DNA of 64,000 bases from Ptiloglossa arizonensis (lineage: Eukaryota > Arthropoda > Insecta > Hymenoptera > Colletidae), in the NCBI RefSeq assembly GCF_051014685.1, contig NW_027479671.1:1-64000 (forward strand), written 5' to 3'. Below, piece after piece: positions 1-10,230 of this stretch. Numbering within the stretch: the first letter of the stretch is position 1; each line of letters begins with the position of its first letter. Position numbers and translations under genes: made by a program. The notes beneath the pieces are model-generated. The model searched no databases and was not told the DNA's origin. It was given only the letters and a program-made list of their open reading frames with translations.

Positions 1-1406
1 CATCTGAAAGCAGAAACTCGCCCGATTACAACGGTATGTGTACTTTTGCCCTAGGCCATAATAGTTATTGGATTCGAGTATCAGACTTGCGAAAATTTTG
101 ATGGTTTCTCAAGCATTCCTTAACTTCAAACTCCCATATCTCGCGAACGGATAGACGAACTCGAGAAATTGCTGTTGCATGTGAAAGTAGAAACTCGCCC
201 GATTAAAACGGTATGTGTATTTTCCCGCTAGGCCTTTGTAGATATTGGTTTCGAGAATCAGACTTGCGAAAATTTTGATGGTTTCTCAATCATACCTTAA
301 CTCAAACTCCCATACTCGTGTACGCATTGACGAACTCGAGAAATTCCTGTTGTATCTGAAAGTAGAAACCCGCCCGATTACAACGGTATGTGCATTTTTG
401 CCCTAGGCCATAGTAGTTATTGGTTTCGAGTATCAGACTTGCGAAAATTTTGATGGTTTCTCAAGTATTCCTTAACTTCAAACTCCCATTTCTCGCGAAC
501 GGATTGACGAACTCGAGAAATTCCTGTTGCATCTGAAAGTAGAAACTCGCCCGATTACAATGGTATGTGTACTTTTCCCCTAGGCCATTCAGTTATTGGT
601 TTCGAGAATCAGACTTGCGAAAATTTGATGATTCTCAACCATTCCTTAACTTCAAACTCCCATATCTCGCGAACGGATTGTTGAACTCGATTATTTCCTG
701 TTGCACCTGAAAGTAGAAACTCGCCCGATTACAAAGGTATGTGTATTTTTCCCCTAGGCCATAGTAGTTATTGGTTTCGAGTATCAGACTAGCGAAAATT
801 TTGATGGTTTCTCAACCATTCCTTATCTTCAAACCCCCATATCTCGCGAACGGATTGACGAACTCGAGAATTTCCTGTTGCATCTGGAAGAAGAAACTCC
901 CCCGATTACAAAGGTATGTGTATTTTTGCCCTAGGCCGTAGTAGTTATTGGTTTCGAGTATCAGACTTGCGAAAATTTTGATGGTTTCTCAACCATTCCT
1001 TAACTTCAAACTCCCATATCTCGCGAACGGATTGTCGAATTCGACATATTCCTGTTGCATCTGAAAGCAGAAACTCGCCCGATTACAAGGTATGTGTATT
1101 TTTGCCCTAGGCCATAATAGTTATTGGATTCGAGTATCAGACTTGCGAATATTTTGATGCTTCTCAAGCATCCTTATCTTCAAACTCCCATATCTCGCGA
1201 ACGGATTGACGAACTCGAGAATTTCCTATTGCATCTGAAAGCAGAAACTCGCCCCGATTACAATGGTATGTGTATTTTTGCCCTAGGCCATAATAGTTAT
1301 TGGATTCGAGTATCAGACTTGCGAAATTTGATGGTTTCTCAAGCATTCCTTAACTTCAAACTTCCATATCTCGCGAACGGATTGACGAACTCGAGAATTT
1401 CCTATT
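1..1406 (+). repeat. 8-monomer block, left copy
   Basis: This aligns to 2822-4237. The offset drifts from 2,822 bp at the left end to 2,831 bp at the right end; 16 monomers would be 2,832 bp. The nine-base drift is explained by small deletions in this copy, for example near 301-316, 588, 621-632, 1086, 1159-1170 and 1326, and one inserted C near 1251. Shared private variants include GGATAGACG near 151 and 2972, CTCGTGTACGC near 315 and 3139, and TTGTTGAACTCG near 679 and 3507. Confidence 0.85.
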
Positions 1407-1860
1407 GCATCTGAAGCAGAAGAAACTCGCCCGATTACAATGTATGTGTATTTTGCCCTAGGCCATAATAGTTAGTTGGATTCGAGTATCAGACTTGCGA
1501 AAATTTGATGGTTTCTCAACCATTCCTTAACTCAAACTCCCATATCTCGCAAACGGATTGACGAACTCGAGAAATTCCTGCTGCATCTGAAAGTAGAAAC
1601 TCGCCCGATTGCAAAGGTATGTGTATTTTTCCCCCAGTGGCATAGTAGTTATTGGTTTCGAGGATCAGACTTGCGAAAATTGTGATGGTCTCTCAACCAT
1701 TCCTTAACTTCAAACTCCCTTATCTCGCGAACGGATTGACGAACTCGAGAATTTCCTGCTGTATCTGAAAGTAGAAACTCGCCCGATTACAATGTATGTG
1801 TACTTTTCCCCTAGGCATTCCAGTTATTGGTTTCGAGTATCAGACTTGCGATTAATTTTG
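1..1860. other. Cluster of single-base indels relative to paralogues
   Basis: At least a dozen one- or two-base indels occur, mostly in short homopolymers: AAATTTG for AAATTTTG, GATTCTC for GATTTCTC, GCCCCG for GCCCG, ACAATGTATG for ACAATGGTATG, CAGTGGC for CAGGGC. The 2822-4237 duplicate lacks them. This pattern suggests low-quality consensus at this end, though real decay is possible. Confidence 0.65.
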
Positions 1861-2821
1861 ATGGTTTCTCAACCATTCCTTAACTTCACACTTACATATC
1901 TCGCGAACGGTTTGACGAACTCGAGAATTTCCTATTGCATCTGAAAGCAGAAACTCGCCGGGTTACAACGGTATGTGCATTTTTGCCCTAGGCCATAGTA
2001 GTTATTGGTTTCGAGTATCAGACTTGCGAAAATTTTGATGGTTTCTCAACCATTCCTTAACTTCAAACTCCCATTTCTCGCGAACGGATTGACGAACTCG
2101 AGAAATTCCTGCTGCATCTGAAAGTAGAAACTCGCCCGATTACAATGGTATGTGTACTTTTCCCCTAGGCCATTCCAGTTATTGGTTTCGAGTATCAGAC
2201 TTGCGAAAATTTTGGTGGTTTCTCAACCACTCCTTAACTTCAAACTCCCATATCTCGCGAACGGATTGACGAACTCCAGAAATTCCTGTTGCATCTGAAA
2301 GTAGAAACTCGCCCGATTACAACGGTATGTGTATTTTTCCCCTAGGCCATTGTACTTATCGGTTTCGAGTATCAGACTTGCGAAAATTTTGATGGTTTCT
2401 CAACCATTCCTTAACTTCAAACTCCCATTTCTCGCGAACGGATTGACAAACTCGAGAAATTCCTGTTGCATCTGAAAGCAGAAACTCGCCCGAATACAAT
2501 GGTATGTGTATTTTTGCCCTAGGCCATAATAGTTATTGGATTCGAGTATCAGCCTTGCGAAAATTTTGATGGTTTCTCAAGCATTCCTTAACTTCAAACT
2601 TCCATATCTCGCGAACGGATTGACGAACTCGAGAATTTCCTATTGCATCTGAAAGCAGAAACTCGCCCGATTACAATGGTATGTGTATTTTTGCCCTAGG
2701 CCATAATAGTTATTGGATTCGAGTATCAGACTTGCGAAAATTTTGATGGTTTCTCAAGCATTCCTTAACTTCAAACTTCCATATCTCGCGAACGGATTGA
2801 CGAACTCGAGAATTTTCTAAT
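1407..2821 (+). repeat. Monomers between the two 8-monomer blocks
   Basis: About eight monomers. Parts resemble 6148-6960: both carry a monomer reading CTCGCAAACGG then CTGCTGCATCTG, a GCCGGGTTACAACGG monomer, and the GGTGGTTTCTCAACCAC monomer (here at 2214-2230). One extra monomer near 1640-1820 is absent from the 6.2 kb copy. Single-base indels continue to about 1860. No gene is visible. Confidence 0.75.
2215..2230. repeat. Dyad variant GTGGTT-TCTC-AACCAC
   Basis: Both arms differ from the common dyad at the outer pair, A:T to G:C, so the stem stays paired. Copies inherited by HOR segment L lie at 6638-6653 and 11765-11780 and in the later units. All probably descend from one ancestral monomer. 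Confidence 0.7.
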
Positions 2822-4237
2822 GCATCTGAAAGCAGAAACTCGCCCGATTACAACGGTATGTGTACTTTTGCCCTAGGCCATAATAGTTATTGGATTCGAG
2901 TATCAGACTTGCGAAAATTTTTATGGTTTCTCAAGCATTCCTTAACTTCAAACTCCCATATCTCGCGAACGGATAGACGAACTCGAGAAATTGCTGTTGC
3001 ATGTGAAAGTAGAAACTCGCCCGATTAAAACGGTATGTGTATTTTCCCGCTAGGCCTTTGTAGATATTAGTTTCGAGAATCAGACTTGCGAAAATTTTGA
3101 TGGTTTCTCAATCATACCTTAACTTCAAACTCCCATACCTCGTGTACGCATTGACGAACTCGAGAAATTCCTGTTGTATCTGAAAGTAGAAACCCGCCCG
3201 ATTACAACGGTATGTGCATTTTTGCCCTAGGCCATAGTAGTTATTGGTTTCGAGTATCAGACTTGCGAAAATTTTGATGGTTTCTCAAGTATTCCTTAAC
3301 TTCAAACTCCCATTTCTCGCGAACGGATTGACGAACTCGAGAAATTCCTGTTGCATCTGAAAGTAGAAACTCGCCCGATTACAATGGTATGTGTACTTTT
3401 CCCCTAGGCCATTCCAGTTATTGGTTTCGAGAATCAGACTTGCGAAAATTTTGATGATTTCTCAACCATTCCTTAACTTCAAACTCCCATATCTCGCGAA
3501 CGGATTGTTGAACTCGATTATTTCCTGTTGCACCTGAAAGTAGAAACTCGCCCGATTACAAAGGTATGTGTATTTTTCCCCTAGGCCATAGTAGTTATTG
3601 GTTTCGAGTATCAGACTAGCGAAAATTTTGATGGTTTCTCAACCATTCCTTATCTTCAAACCCCCATATCTCGCGAACGGATTGACGAACTCGAGAATTT
3701 CCTGTTGCATCTGGAAGAAGAAACTCCCCCGATTACAAAGGTATGTGTATTTTTGCCCTAGGCCGTAGTAGTTATTGGTTTCGAGTATCAGACTTGCGAA
3801 AATTTTGATGGTTTCTCAACCATTCCTTAACTTCAAACTCCCATATCTCGCGAACGGATTGTCGAATTCGACATATTCCTGTTGCATCTGAAAGCAGAAA
3901 CTCGCCCGATTACAAAGGTATGTGTATTTTTGCCCTAGGCCATAATAGTTATTGGATTCGAGTATCAGACTTGCGAATATTTTGATGCTTTCTCAAGCAT
4001 TCCTTATCTTCAAACTCCCATATCTCGCGAACGGATTGACGAACTCGAGAATTTCCTATTGCATCTGAAAGCAGAAACTCGCCCGATTACAATGGTATGT
4101 GTATTTTTGCCCTAGGCCATAATAGTTATTGGATTCGAGTATCAGACTTGCGAAAATTTTGATGGTTTCTCAAGCATTCCTTAACTTCAAACTTCCATAT
4201 CTCGCGAACGGATTGACGAACTCGGGAATTTCCTAAT
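2822..4237 (+). repeat. 8-monomer block, right copy
   Basis: The length is 1,416 bp, exactly 8 x 177. It duplicates 1-1406 and is the cleaner copy, since its monomers keep regular 177-bp spacing. Similarity to the left copy fades just after 4238, where this side continues with GCATCTGAAAGCAG and the left copy reads a disordered CTGAAGCAGAAG. Confidence 0.85.
3985..4000. repeat. Dyad variant ATGCTT-TCTC-AAGCAT
   Basis: The right-arm change AAGCAT is common elsewhere with an unmatched ATGGTT left arm. In this monomer the left arm is ATGCTT, restoring a perfect 6-bp stem. The duplicate near 1155-1170 has lost bases in this spot. Confidence 0.7.
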
Positions 4238-5103
4238 GCATCTGAAAGCAGAAACTCGCCCGATTACAACGGTATGTGTACTTTTGCCCTAGGCCATAAT
4301 AGTTATTGGATTCGAGTATCAGACTTGCGAAGATTTTGATGGTTTCTCAAGCATTCCTTAACTTCAAACTCCCATATCTCGCGAACGGAATGACGAACTC
4401 GAGAAATTCCTATTGCATCTGAAAGTAGAAACCCGCCCGATTGCAAAGGTATGTGTATTTTTCCTCCAGGCCATAGTAGTTTTTGGTTTCGAGTATCAGA
4501 CTTGCGAAAATTGTGATGGTCTCTCAACCATTCCTTAACTTCAAACTCCCATATCTCGCGAACGGATTGACGAAGTCGAGGAATTCCTGTTGCATCTGAA
4601 AGTAGAAACTCGTCCGATTACAACGGTGTGTGTATTTTTGCCCTAGGCCATAGTAGTTATTGGTTTCGAGAATCAGACTTGCGAAAATTTTGATGGTTTC
4701 TCAAGCATTCCTTAACTTCAAACTCCCATATCTCGCGAACGGATTGACGAATTCGATTATTTCCTGTTGCATCTGAAAGTAGAAACTCGACCGATTAGAA
4801 TGGTGTGTGTACTTTTCCCCTTGGTTATTCCAGTTATTCGTTTCTAGCATCAGAATTGCGAAAATTTTGACGGTTTCTCAACCATTCCTTAACATCAAAC
4901 TCCCATATCTCGCGAACGGATTGACAAACTCGAGAATTTCCTGTTGCACCTGAAAGTAGAAACTCGCCCGATTACAAAGGTATGTGTATTTTTCCCCTAG
5001 GCCATAGTAGTTATTGGTTTCGAGTATCAGACTTGCGAAAATTGAGATGGTTTCTCAACCATTCCTTAATTTCAAACTCCCATATCTCGCGAACTGATTG
5101 ACG
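4238..5103 (+). repeat. Divergent monomers before the HOR domain
   Basis: About five monomers with many private changes, for example TTCTAGCATCAGAATTGCG near 4851 and GAAGTCGAGG near 4572. They have no near-identical partner in the window that I could find. The left end of the window is therefore more divergent than the HOR domain that follows. No gene is visible. Confidence 0.7.
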
Positions 5104-8100
5104 AACACGAGAAATTTTGGTTGCATCTGGAAGAAGAAACTCCCCCGATTACAAAGGTATGTGTATTTTTGCCCTAGGCCATAGTAGTTATTGGTTTCGA
5201 GTATCATACTTGCGAAAATTTTGATGGTTTCTCAACCATTCCTTAACTTCAAACTCCGATACCTCGCGAACGGATTGGCGAACTCGAGAGGTTCCTGTTG
5301 CCTCTAAAAGTTGAAACTTGCCCGATTACAATGGTGTGTGTACTTCTCCCCTAGGCCGTTCCAGTTATTGGTTTCGAGTATCACACCTGCCAAAATTTTG
5401 ATGGTTTCTCAACCATTCCTTAACTTCAAACTCCCATTTCTCGCGAACGGATTGACGAACTCGAGAAATTCCTGTTGCATCTGAAAGTAGACTCGCCCGA
5501 TTACAACGGTATGTGTACTTTTGCCCTAGGCCATAATAGTTATTGGATTCGAGTATCAGACTTCCGAAAATTTTGATGGTTTCTCAGTCATACCTTAACT
5601 TCAAACTCCCATACCTCGCGAACGCATTGACGAACTCGAGAAATTCCTGTTGTATCTGAAAGTAGAAACCCGCCCGATTACAACGGTATGTGCATTTTTG
5701 CCCTAGGCCATAGTAGTTATTGGTTTCGAGTATCAGACTTGCGAAAATTTTGATGGTTTCTCAAGCATTCCTTAATTTCAAACTCCCATTTCTCGCGAAC
5801 GGATTGACGAACTCGAGAAATTCCTGTTGCATCTGAAAGTAGAAACTCGCCCGATTACAATGGTATGTGTACTTTTCCCCTAGGCCATTCCAGTTATTGG
5901 TTTCGAGAATCAGACTTGCGAAAATTTTGATGATTTCTCAACCATTCCTTAACTTCAAACTCCCATATCTCGCGAACGGATTGTCGAACTCGAGAAATTC
6001 CTGTTGCATCTGAAAGCAGAAACTCGTCCGATTACAACGGTGTGTGTATTTTTGCCCTAGGCCATAGTAGTTATTGGTTTCTAGCATCAGAATTGCGAAA
6101 ATTTTGATGGTTTCTCAACCATTCCTTAACTTCAAACTCCCATATCTCGCAAACGGATTGACGAACTCGAGAAATTCCTGCTGCATCTGAAAGTAGAAAC
6201 TCGCCCGATTGCAAAGGTATGTGTATTTTTCCCCCAGGGCATAGTAGTTATTGGTTTCGAGTATCAGACTTGCGATAATTTTGATGGTTTCTCAACCATT
6301 CCTTAACTTCACACTTACATATCTCGCGAACGGTTTGACGAACTCGAGAATTTCCTATTGCATCTGAAAGCAGAAACTCGCCGGGTTACAACGGTATGTG
6401 CATTTTTGCCCTAGGCCATAGTAGTTATTGGTTTCGAGTATCAGACTTGCGAAAATTTTGATGGTTTCTCAACCATTCCTTAACTTCAAACTCCCATTTC
6501 TCGCGAACGGATTGACGAACTCGAGAAATTCCTGCTGCATCTGAAAGTAGAAACTCGCCCGATTACAATGGTATGTGTACTTTTCCCGTAGGCCATTCCA
6601 GTTATTGGTTTCGAGTATCAGACTTGCGAAAATTTTGGTGGTTTCTCAACCACTCCTTAACTTCAAACTCCCATATCTCGCGAACGGATTGACGAACTCC
6701 AGAAATTCCTGTTGCATCTGAAAGTAGAAACTCGCCCGATTACAACGGTATGTGTATTTTTCCCCTAGGCCATTGTACTTATCGGTTTCGAGTATCAGAC
6801 TTGCGAAAATTTTGATGGTTTCTCAACCATTCCTTAACTTCAAACCCCCATTTCTCGCGAACGGATTGACAAACTCGAGAAATTCTTGTTGCACCTGAAA
6901 GCAGAAACTCGCCCGAATACAATGGTATGTGTATTTTTGCCCTAGGCCATAATAGTTATTGGATTCGAGTATCAGTCTTGCGAAAATTTTGATGGTTTCT
7001 CAAGCATTCCTTAACTTCACACTTACATATCTCGCGAACGGTTTGACGAACTCGAGAATTTCCTATTGCATCTGAAAGCAGAAACTCGCCGGGTTACAAC
7101 GGTATGTGCATTTTTGCCCTAGGCCATAGTAGTTATTGGTTTCGAGTATCAGACTTGCGAAAATTTTGATGGTTTCTCAACCATTCCTTAACTTCACACT
7201 TACATATCTCGCGAACGGTTTGACGAACTCGAGAATTTCCTATTGCACCTGAAAGCAGAAACTCGCCCGAATACAATGGTATGTGTATTTTTGCCCTAGG
7301 CCATAATAGTTATTGGATTCGAGTATCAGTCTTGCGAAAATTTTGATGGTTTCTCAAGCATTCCTTAACTTCAAACTTCCATATCTCGCGAACGGATTGA
7401 CGAACTCGAGAATTTCCTATTGCATCTGAAAGCAGAAACTCACCCGATTACAACGGTATGTGTATTTTTCCCCTAGGACATTGTAGTTATTGGTTTCGAG
7501 TATCAGACTTGCGATAATTTTGATGGTTTCTCATCCATTCCTTAACTTCCAACTCCCATATCTCGCGAACGGATTGACGAACTCGAGAATTTCCTATTGC
7601 ATCTGAAAGCAGAAACTCGCCCGATTACAACGGTATGTGTATTTTTCCCCTAGGCCATAGTAGTTATTGATTTCAAGTATCAGACTTGCGAAAATTGTGA
7701 TGGTTTCTCAACCATTCCTTAACTTCAGACTCCCATATCTCGCGAACGGATTGACGAACTCGAGAAATTCCTGTTGCATGTGAAAGTAGAAAGTCGCCCG
7801 ATTACAACGGTATGTGTATTTATCCCCTAGGCCTTTGAAGTTATTGGTTTCGAGTGTCAGACTTGCGAAAATTTTGATGGTTTCTCAACCATTCCTTATT
7901 TTCACACTTCCATATCTCGCGAACGGATTGACGAACTCGAGAATTTCCTATTGCATCTGAAAGCAGAAACTCGCCCGTTTACAACGGTGTGTGTACTTTT
8001 CCCCTAGGCCAGTCCAGTTGTTGGTTTCGAGTATCAGACCAGCGAAAATATTGATGGTTTCTCAAGCATGCCTTAACTTCAAACTTCCATATCTCGCGAA

Positions 8101-8406
8101 CGGATTGACGAACTCGAGAAATTCCTGTTGCATCTGAAAGTAGAATCTCCCCCGATCAAATGGTATGTGTATTTTTCCCCTAGGCATTTGTAGTTATTGG
8201 TTTCGAGTATCAGACTTGCGAAAATTTTGATGGTTTCTCAACCATTCCTTAACTACCAACTCCCATATCTCGCGAACGGATTGACGAACTCGAGAAATTC
8301 CTGTTGCATCTGAAAGTAGAAACTCGCCCGATGACAAAGATATGTGTGTTTTCCCCCTAGGCGTTTGTAGTTGTTGGTTTCGAGTATCAGACTTGCGAAA
8401 ATTTTG

Positions 8407-8422
8407 ATGGTTTCTCAACCAT
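8407..8422. repeat. Hairpin dyad ATGGTT-TCTC-AACCAT (exemplar)
   Basis: A perfect 6-bp inverted repeat around a TCTC loop, present at the same phase in a large share of monomers. Many other monomers carry a single arm change (AAGCAT, or ATGATT) that unpairs one position. It is too short to be a terminator and has no T-run. It could be a DNA cruciform, a transcript hairpin or a dimeric protein site. Confidence 0.7.
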
Positions 8423-8437
8423 TCCTTAACTTCAAAC

Positions 8438-8454
8438 TCCCATATCTCGCGAAC
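8438..8454 (-). promoter_or_regulatory. Common CENP-B-box-like site with one mismatch (exemplar)
   Basis: On the minus strand this reads GTTCGCGAGATATGGGA, with eight of nine core positions of nTTCGnnnnAnnCGGGn. The mismatch is T for C in a CpG context, as deamination would give. The same site occurs at this phase in most monomers of the window. Monomers with CCCGCGAACGG keep the same eight positions. Confidence 0.35.
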
Positions 8455-8623
8455 GGATTGACGAACTCGAGAAATTCCTGTTGCATCTGAAAGTAGAAAC
8501 TCGCCCGATTACAACGGTATGTGTATTTTTGCCCTAGGCCATAGTAGTTATTGGATGGGAGTATCAGACTTGCGAAAATTTTGATGGTTTCTCAACCATT
8601 CCTTAACTTCAAACTCCCATATC
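8447..8623 (+). repeat. Exemplar 177-bp monomer
   Basis: One complete monomer, taken from TCGCGA to the base before the next TCGCGA at 8624. It has 38 C and 36 G (41.8% GC) and nine CpG dinucleotides. It contains three six-base palindromes found at the same phase in most monomers: TCGCGA (8447-8452), CTCGAG (8466-8471) and CCTAGG (8533-8538). An AAAATTTT palindrome and an ATGGTT/AACCAT dyad lie near its 3' end. The phase is arbitrary; the array has no natural start. The coding-frame length is 59 codons exactly, which explains why open frames can run across monomer borders. Confidence 0.95.
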
Positions 8624-8799
8624 TCGCGAACGGATTGACGAACTCGAGAACTTCCTATTGCATCTGAATGCAGAAACTCGCCCGATTACAACGGTGTGTG
8701 TATTTTTCCCCCAGGCCATTGTAGTTATTGGTTTCGAGTATCAGACTTGCGAAAATTTTGATGGTTTCTCAACCATTCCTTAACCTCAAACTCCCATTT

Positions 8800-10230
8800 C
8801 TCGCGAACGGATTGACGAACTCGAGAAATTCCTGTTGCATGTGAAAGTAGAAAGTCGCCCGATTACAACGGTATGTGTATTTTTCTCCTAGGCCTTTGTA
8901 GTTATTGGTTTCGAGTATCAGACTTGCGAAAATTTTGATGGTTTCTCAACCATTCCTTATATTCACACTTCCATATCTCGCAAACGGATTGACGAACTCG
9001 AGAATTTCCTGTTGCATCTGAAAGCAGAAACTCGCCCGATTACAACGGTGTGTGTACTTTTCCCCTAGACCAGTCCAGTTGTTGGTTTCGAGTATCAGAC
9101 CAGCGAAAATATTGATGGTTTCTCAAGCATGCCTTAACTTCAAACTTCCATATCTCGCGAACGGATTGACGAACTCGAGAAATTCCTGTTGCATCTGAAA
9201 GTAGAATCTCCCCCGATCAAATGCTATGTGTATTTTTCCCCTAGGCATTTGTAGTTATTGGTTTCGAGTATCAGACTTGCGAAAATTTTGATGGTTTCTC
9301 AACCATTCCTTAACTTCCAAATCCCATATCTCGCGAACGGATTGACGAACTCGAGAAATTCCTGTTGCATCTGAAAGTAGAAACTCGCCCGATGACAAAG
9401 ATATGTGTGTTTTCCCCCTAGGCGTTTGTAGTTGTTGGTTTCGAGTATCAGACTCGCGAAAATTTGATGGTTTCTCAACCATTCCTTAACTTCAAACTCC
9501 CATATCACGCGAACGGATTGACGAACTCGAGAAATTCCTGTTGCATCTGAAAGTAGAAACTTGCCCGATTACAACGGTATGTGTATTTTTGCCCTAGGCC
9601 ATTGTAGTTATTGGATTCGCGTATCGGACTTGCGAAAATTTTGATGATTTCTCAACCTTTCCTTAACTTCAAATTCCCATATCCCGCGAACGGATTGACG
9701 AACTCGAGAAATTCCTGTTGCATGTGAAAGTAGAAAGTCGCCCGATTACAACGGTATGTGTATTTTTCTCCTAGGCCTTTGTAGTTATTGGTTTCGAGTA
9801 TCAGACTTGCGAAAATTTTGATGGTTTCTCAACCATTCCTTATATTCACACTTCCATATCTCGCAAACGGATTGACGAACTCGAGAATTTCCTGTTGCAT
9901 CTGAAAGCAGAAACTCGCCCGATTACAACGGTGTGTGTACTTTTCCCCTAGACCAGTCCAGTTGTTGGTTTCGAGTATCAGACCAGCGAAAATATTGATG
10001 GTTTCTCAAGCATGCCTTAACTTCAAACTTCCATATCTCGCGAACGGATTGACGAACTCGAGAAATTCCTGTTGCATCTGAAAGTAGAATCTCCCCCGAT
10101 CAAATGCTATGTGTATTTTTCCCCTAGGCATTTGTAGTTATTGGTTTCGAGTATCAGACTTGCGAAAATTTTGATGGTTTCTCAACCATTCCTTAACTTC
10201 CAAATCCCATATCTCGCGAACGGATTGACG
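8800..10230 (+). repeat. 5-monomer (883 bp) internal duplication in segment M
   Basis: 8800-9347 is repeated at 9683-10230 with an offset of 883 bp, which is five monomers minus two bases. The two missing bases are the shortened GATCAAATG (for GATTACAATG) and AAAATTTGATGG (for AAAATTTTGATGG), both carried as private variants. The same 883-bp spacing recurs in other M segments, at 13497 to 14380 and 32399 to 33282, so it predates amplification of the HOR. Confidence 0.8.

Larger units (their letters stand above)
5104..10230 (+). repeat. HOR unit U0 (5,127 bp, 29 monomers)
   Basis: This starts at the diagnostic monomer AACACGAGAAATTTTGG, which is used here to mark HOR unit starts. Segment L (about 5096-6768) is matched base-for-base in spacing by 10223-11895 (offset 5,127). 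Segment M (about 7617-10233) is matched by 11859-14475 (offset 4,242). Between L and M lie about five monomers (6768-7617) not found in later units, including two extra copies of the GCCGGGTTACAACGG/CTTACATATC type near 7013 and 7190. That makes this unit five monomers longer than the 24-monomer standard. Confidence 0.85.

Noticed and set aside
5257..5275. CENP-B-like site in the CCGATACCTCGCGAACGG monomers
   Set aside because: On the minus strand the fixed A is G and the CGGG block reads TCGG, so two or more core positions fail.
8194..8418. Recurring 74-75-codon minus-strand open frames, of which this is one of about 18 near-identical examples.
   Set aside because: They recur at satellite periodicity, begin and end within monomer sequence, have no domain, signal or membrane feature, and arise from a 59-codon repeat with one variable stop.
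8407..8422. Intrinsic transcription terminator
   Set aside because: The stem is only 6 bp and AT-rich, has no following T-run, and recurs in every monomer of a eukaryotic satellite.
9601..9640. GGATTCGCGTATCGGAC monomers as a second CENP-B-like motif
   Set aside because: TTCG is present, but the spacing to CGG does not fit and the fixed A is missing.
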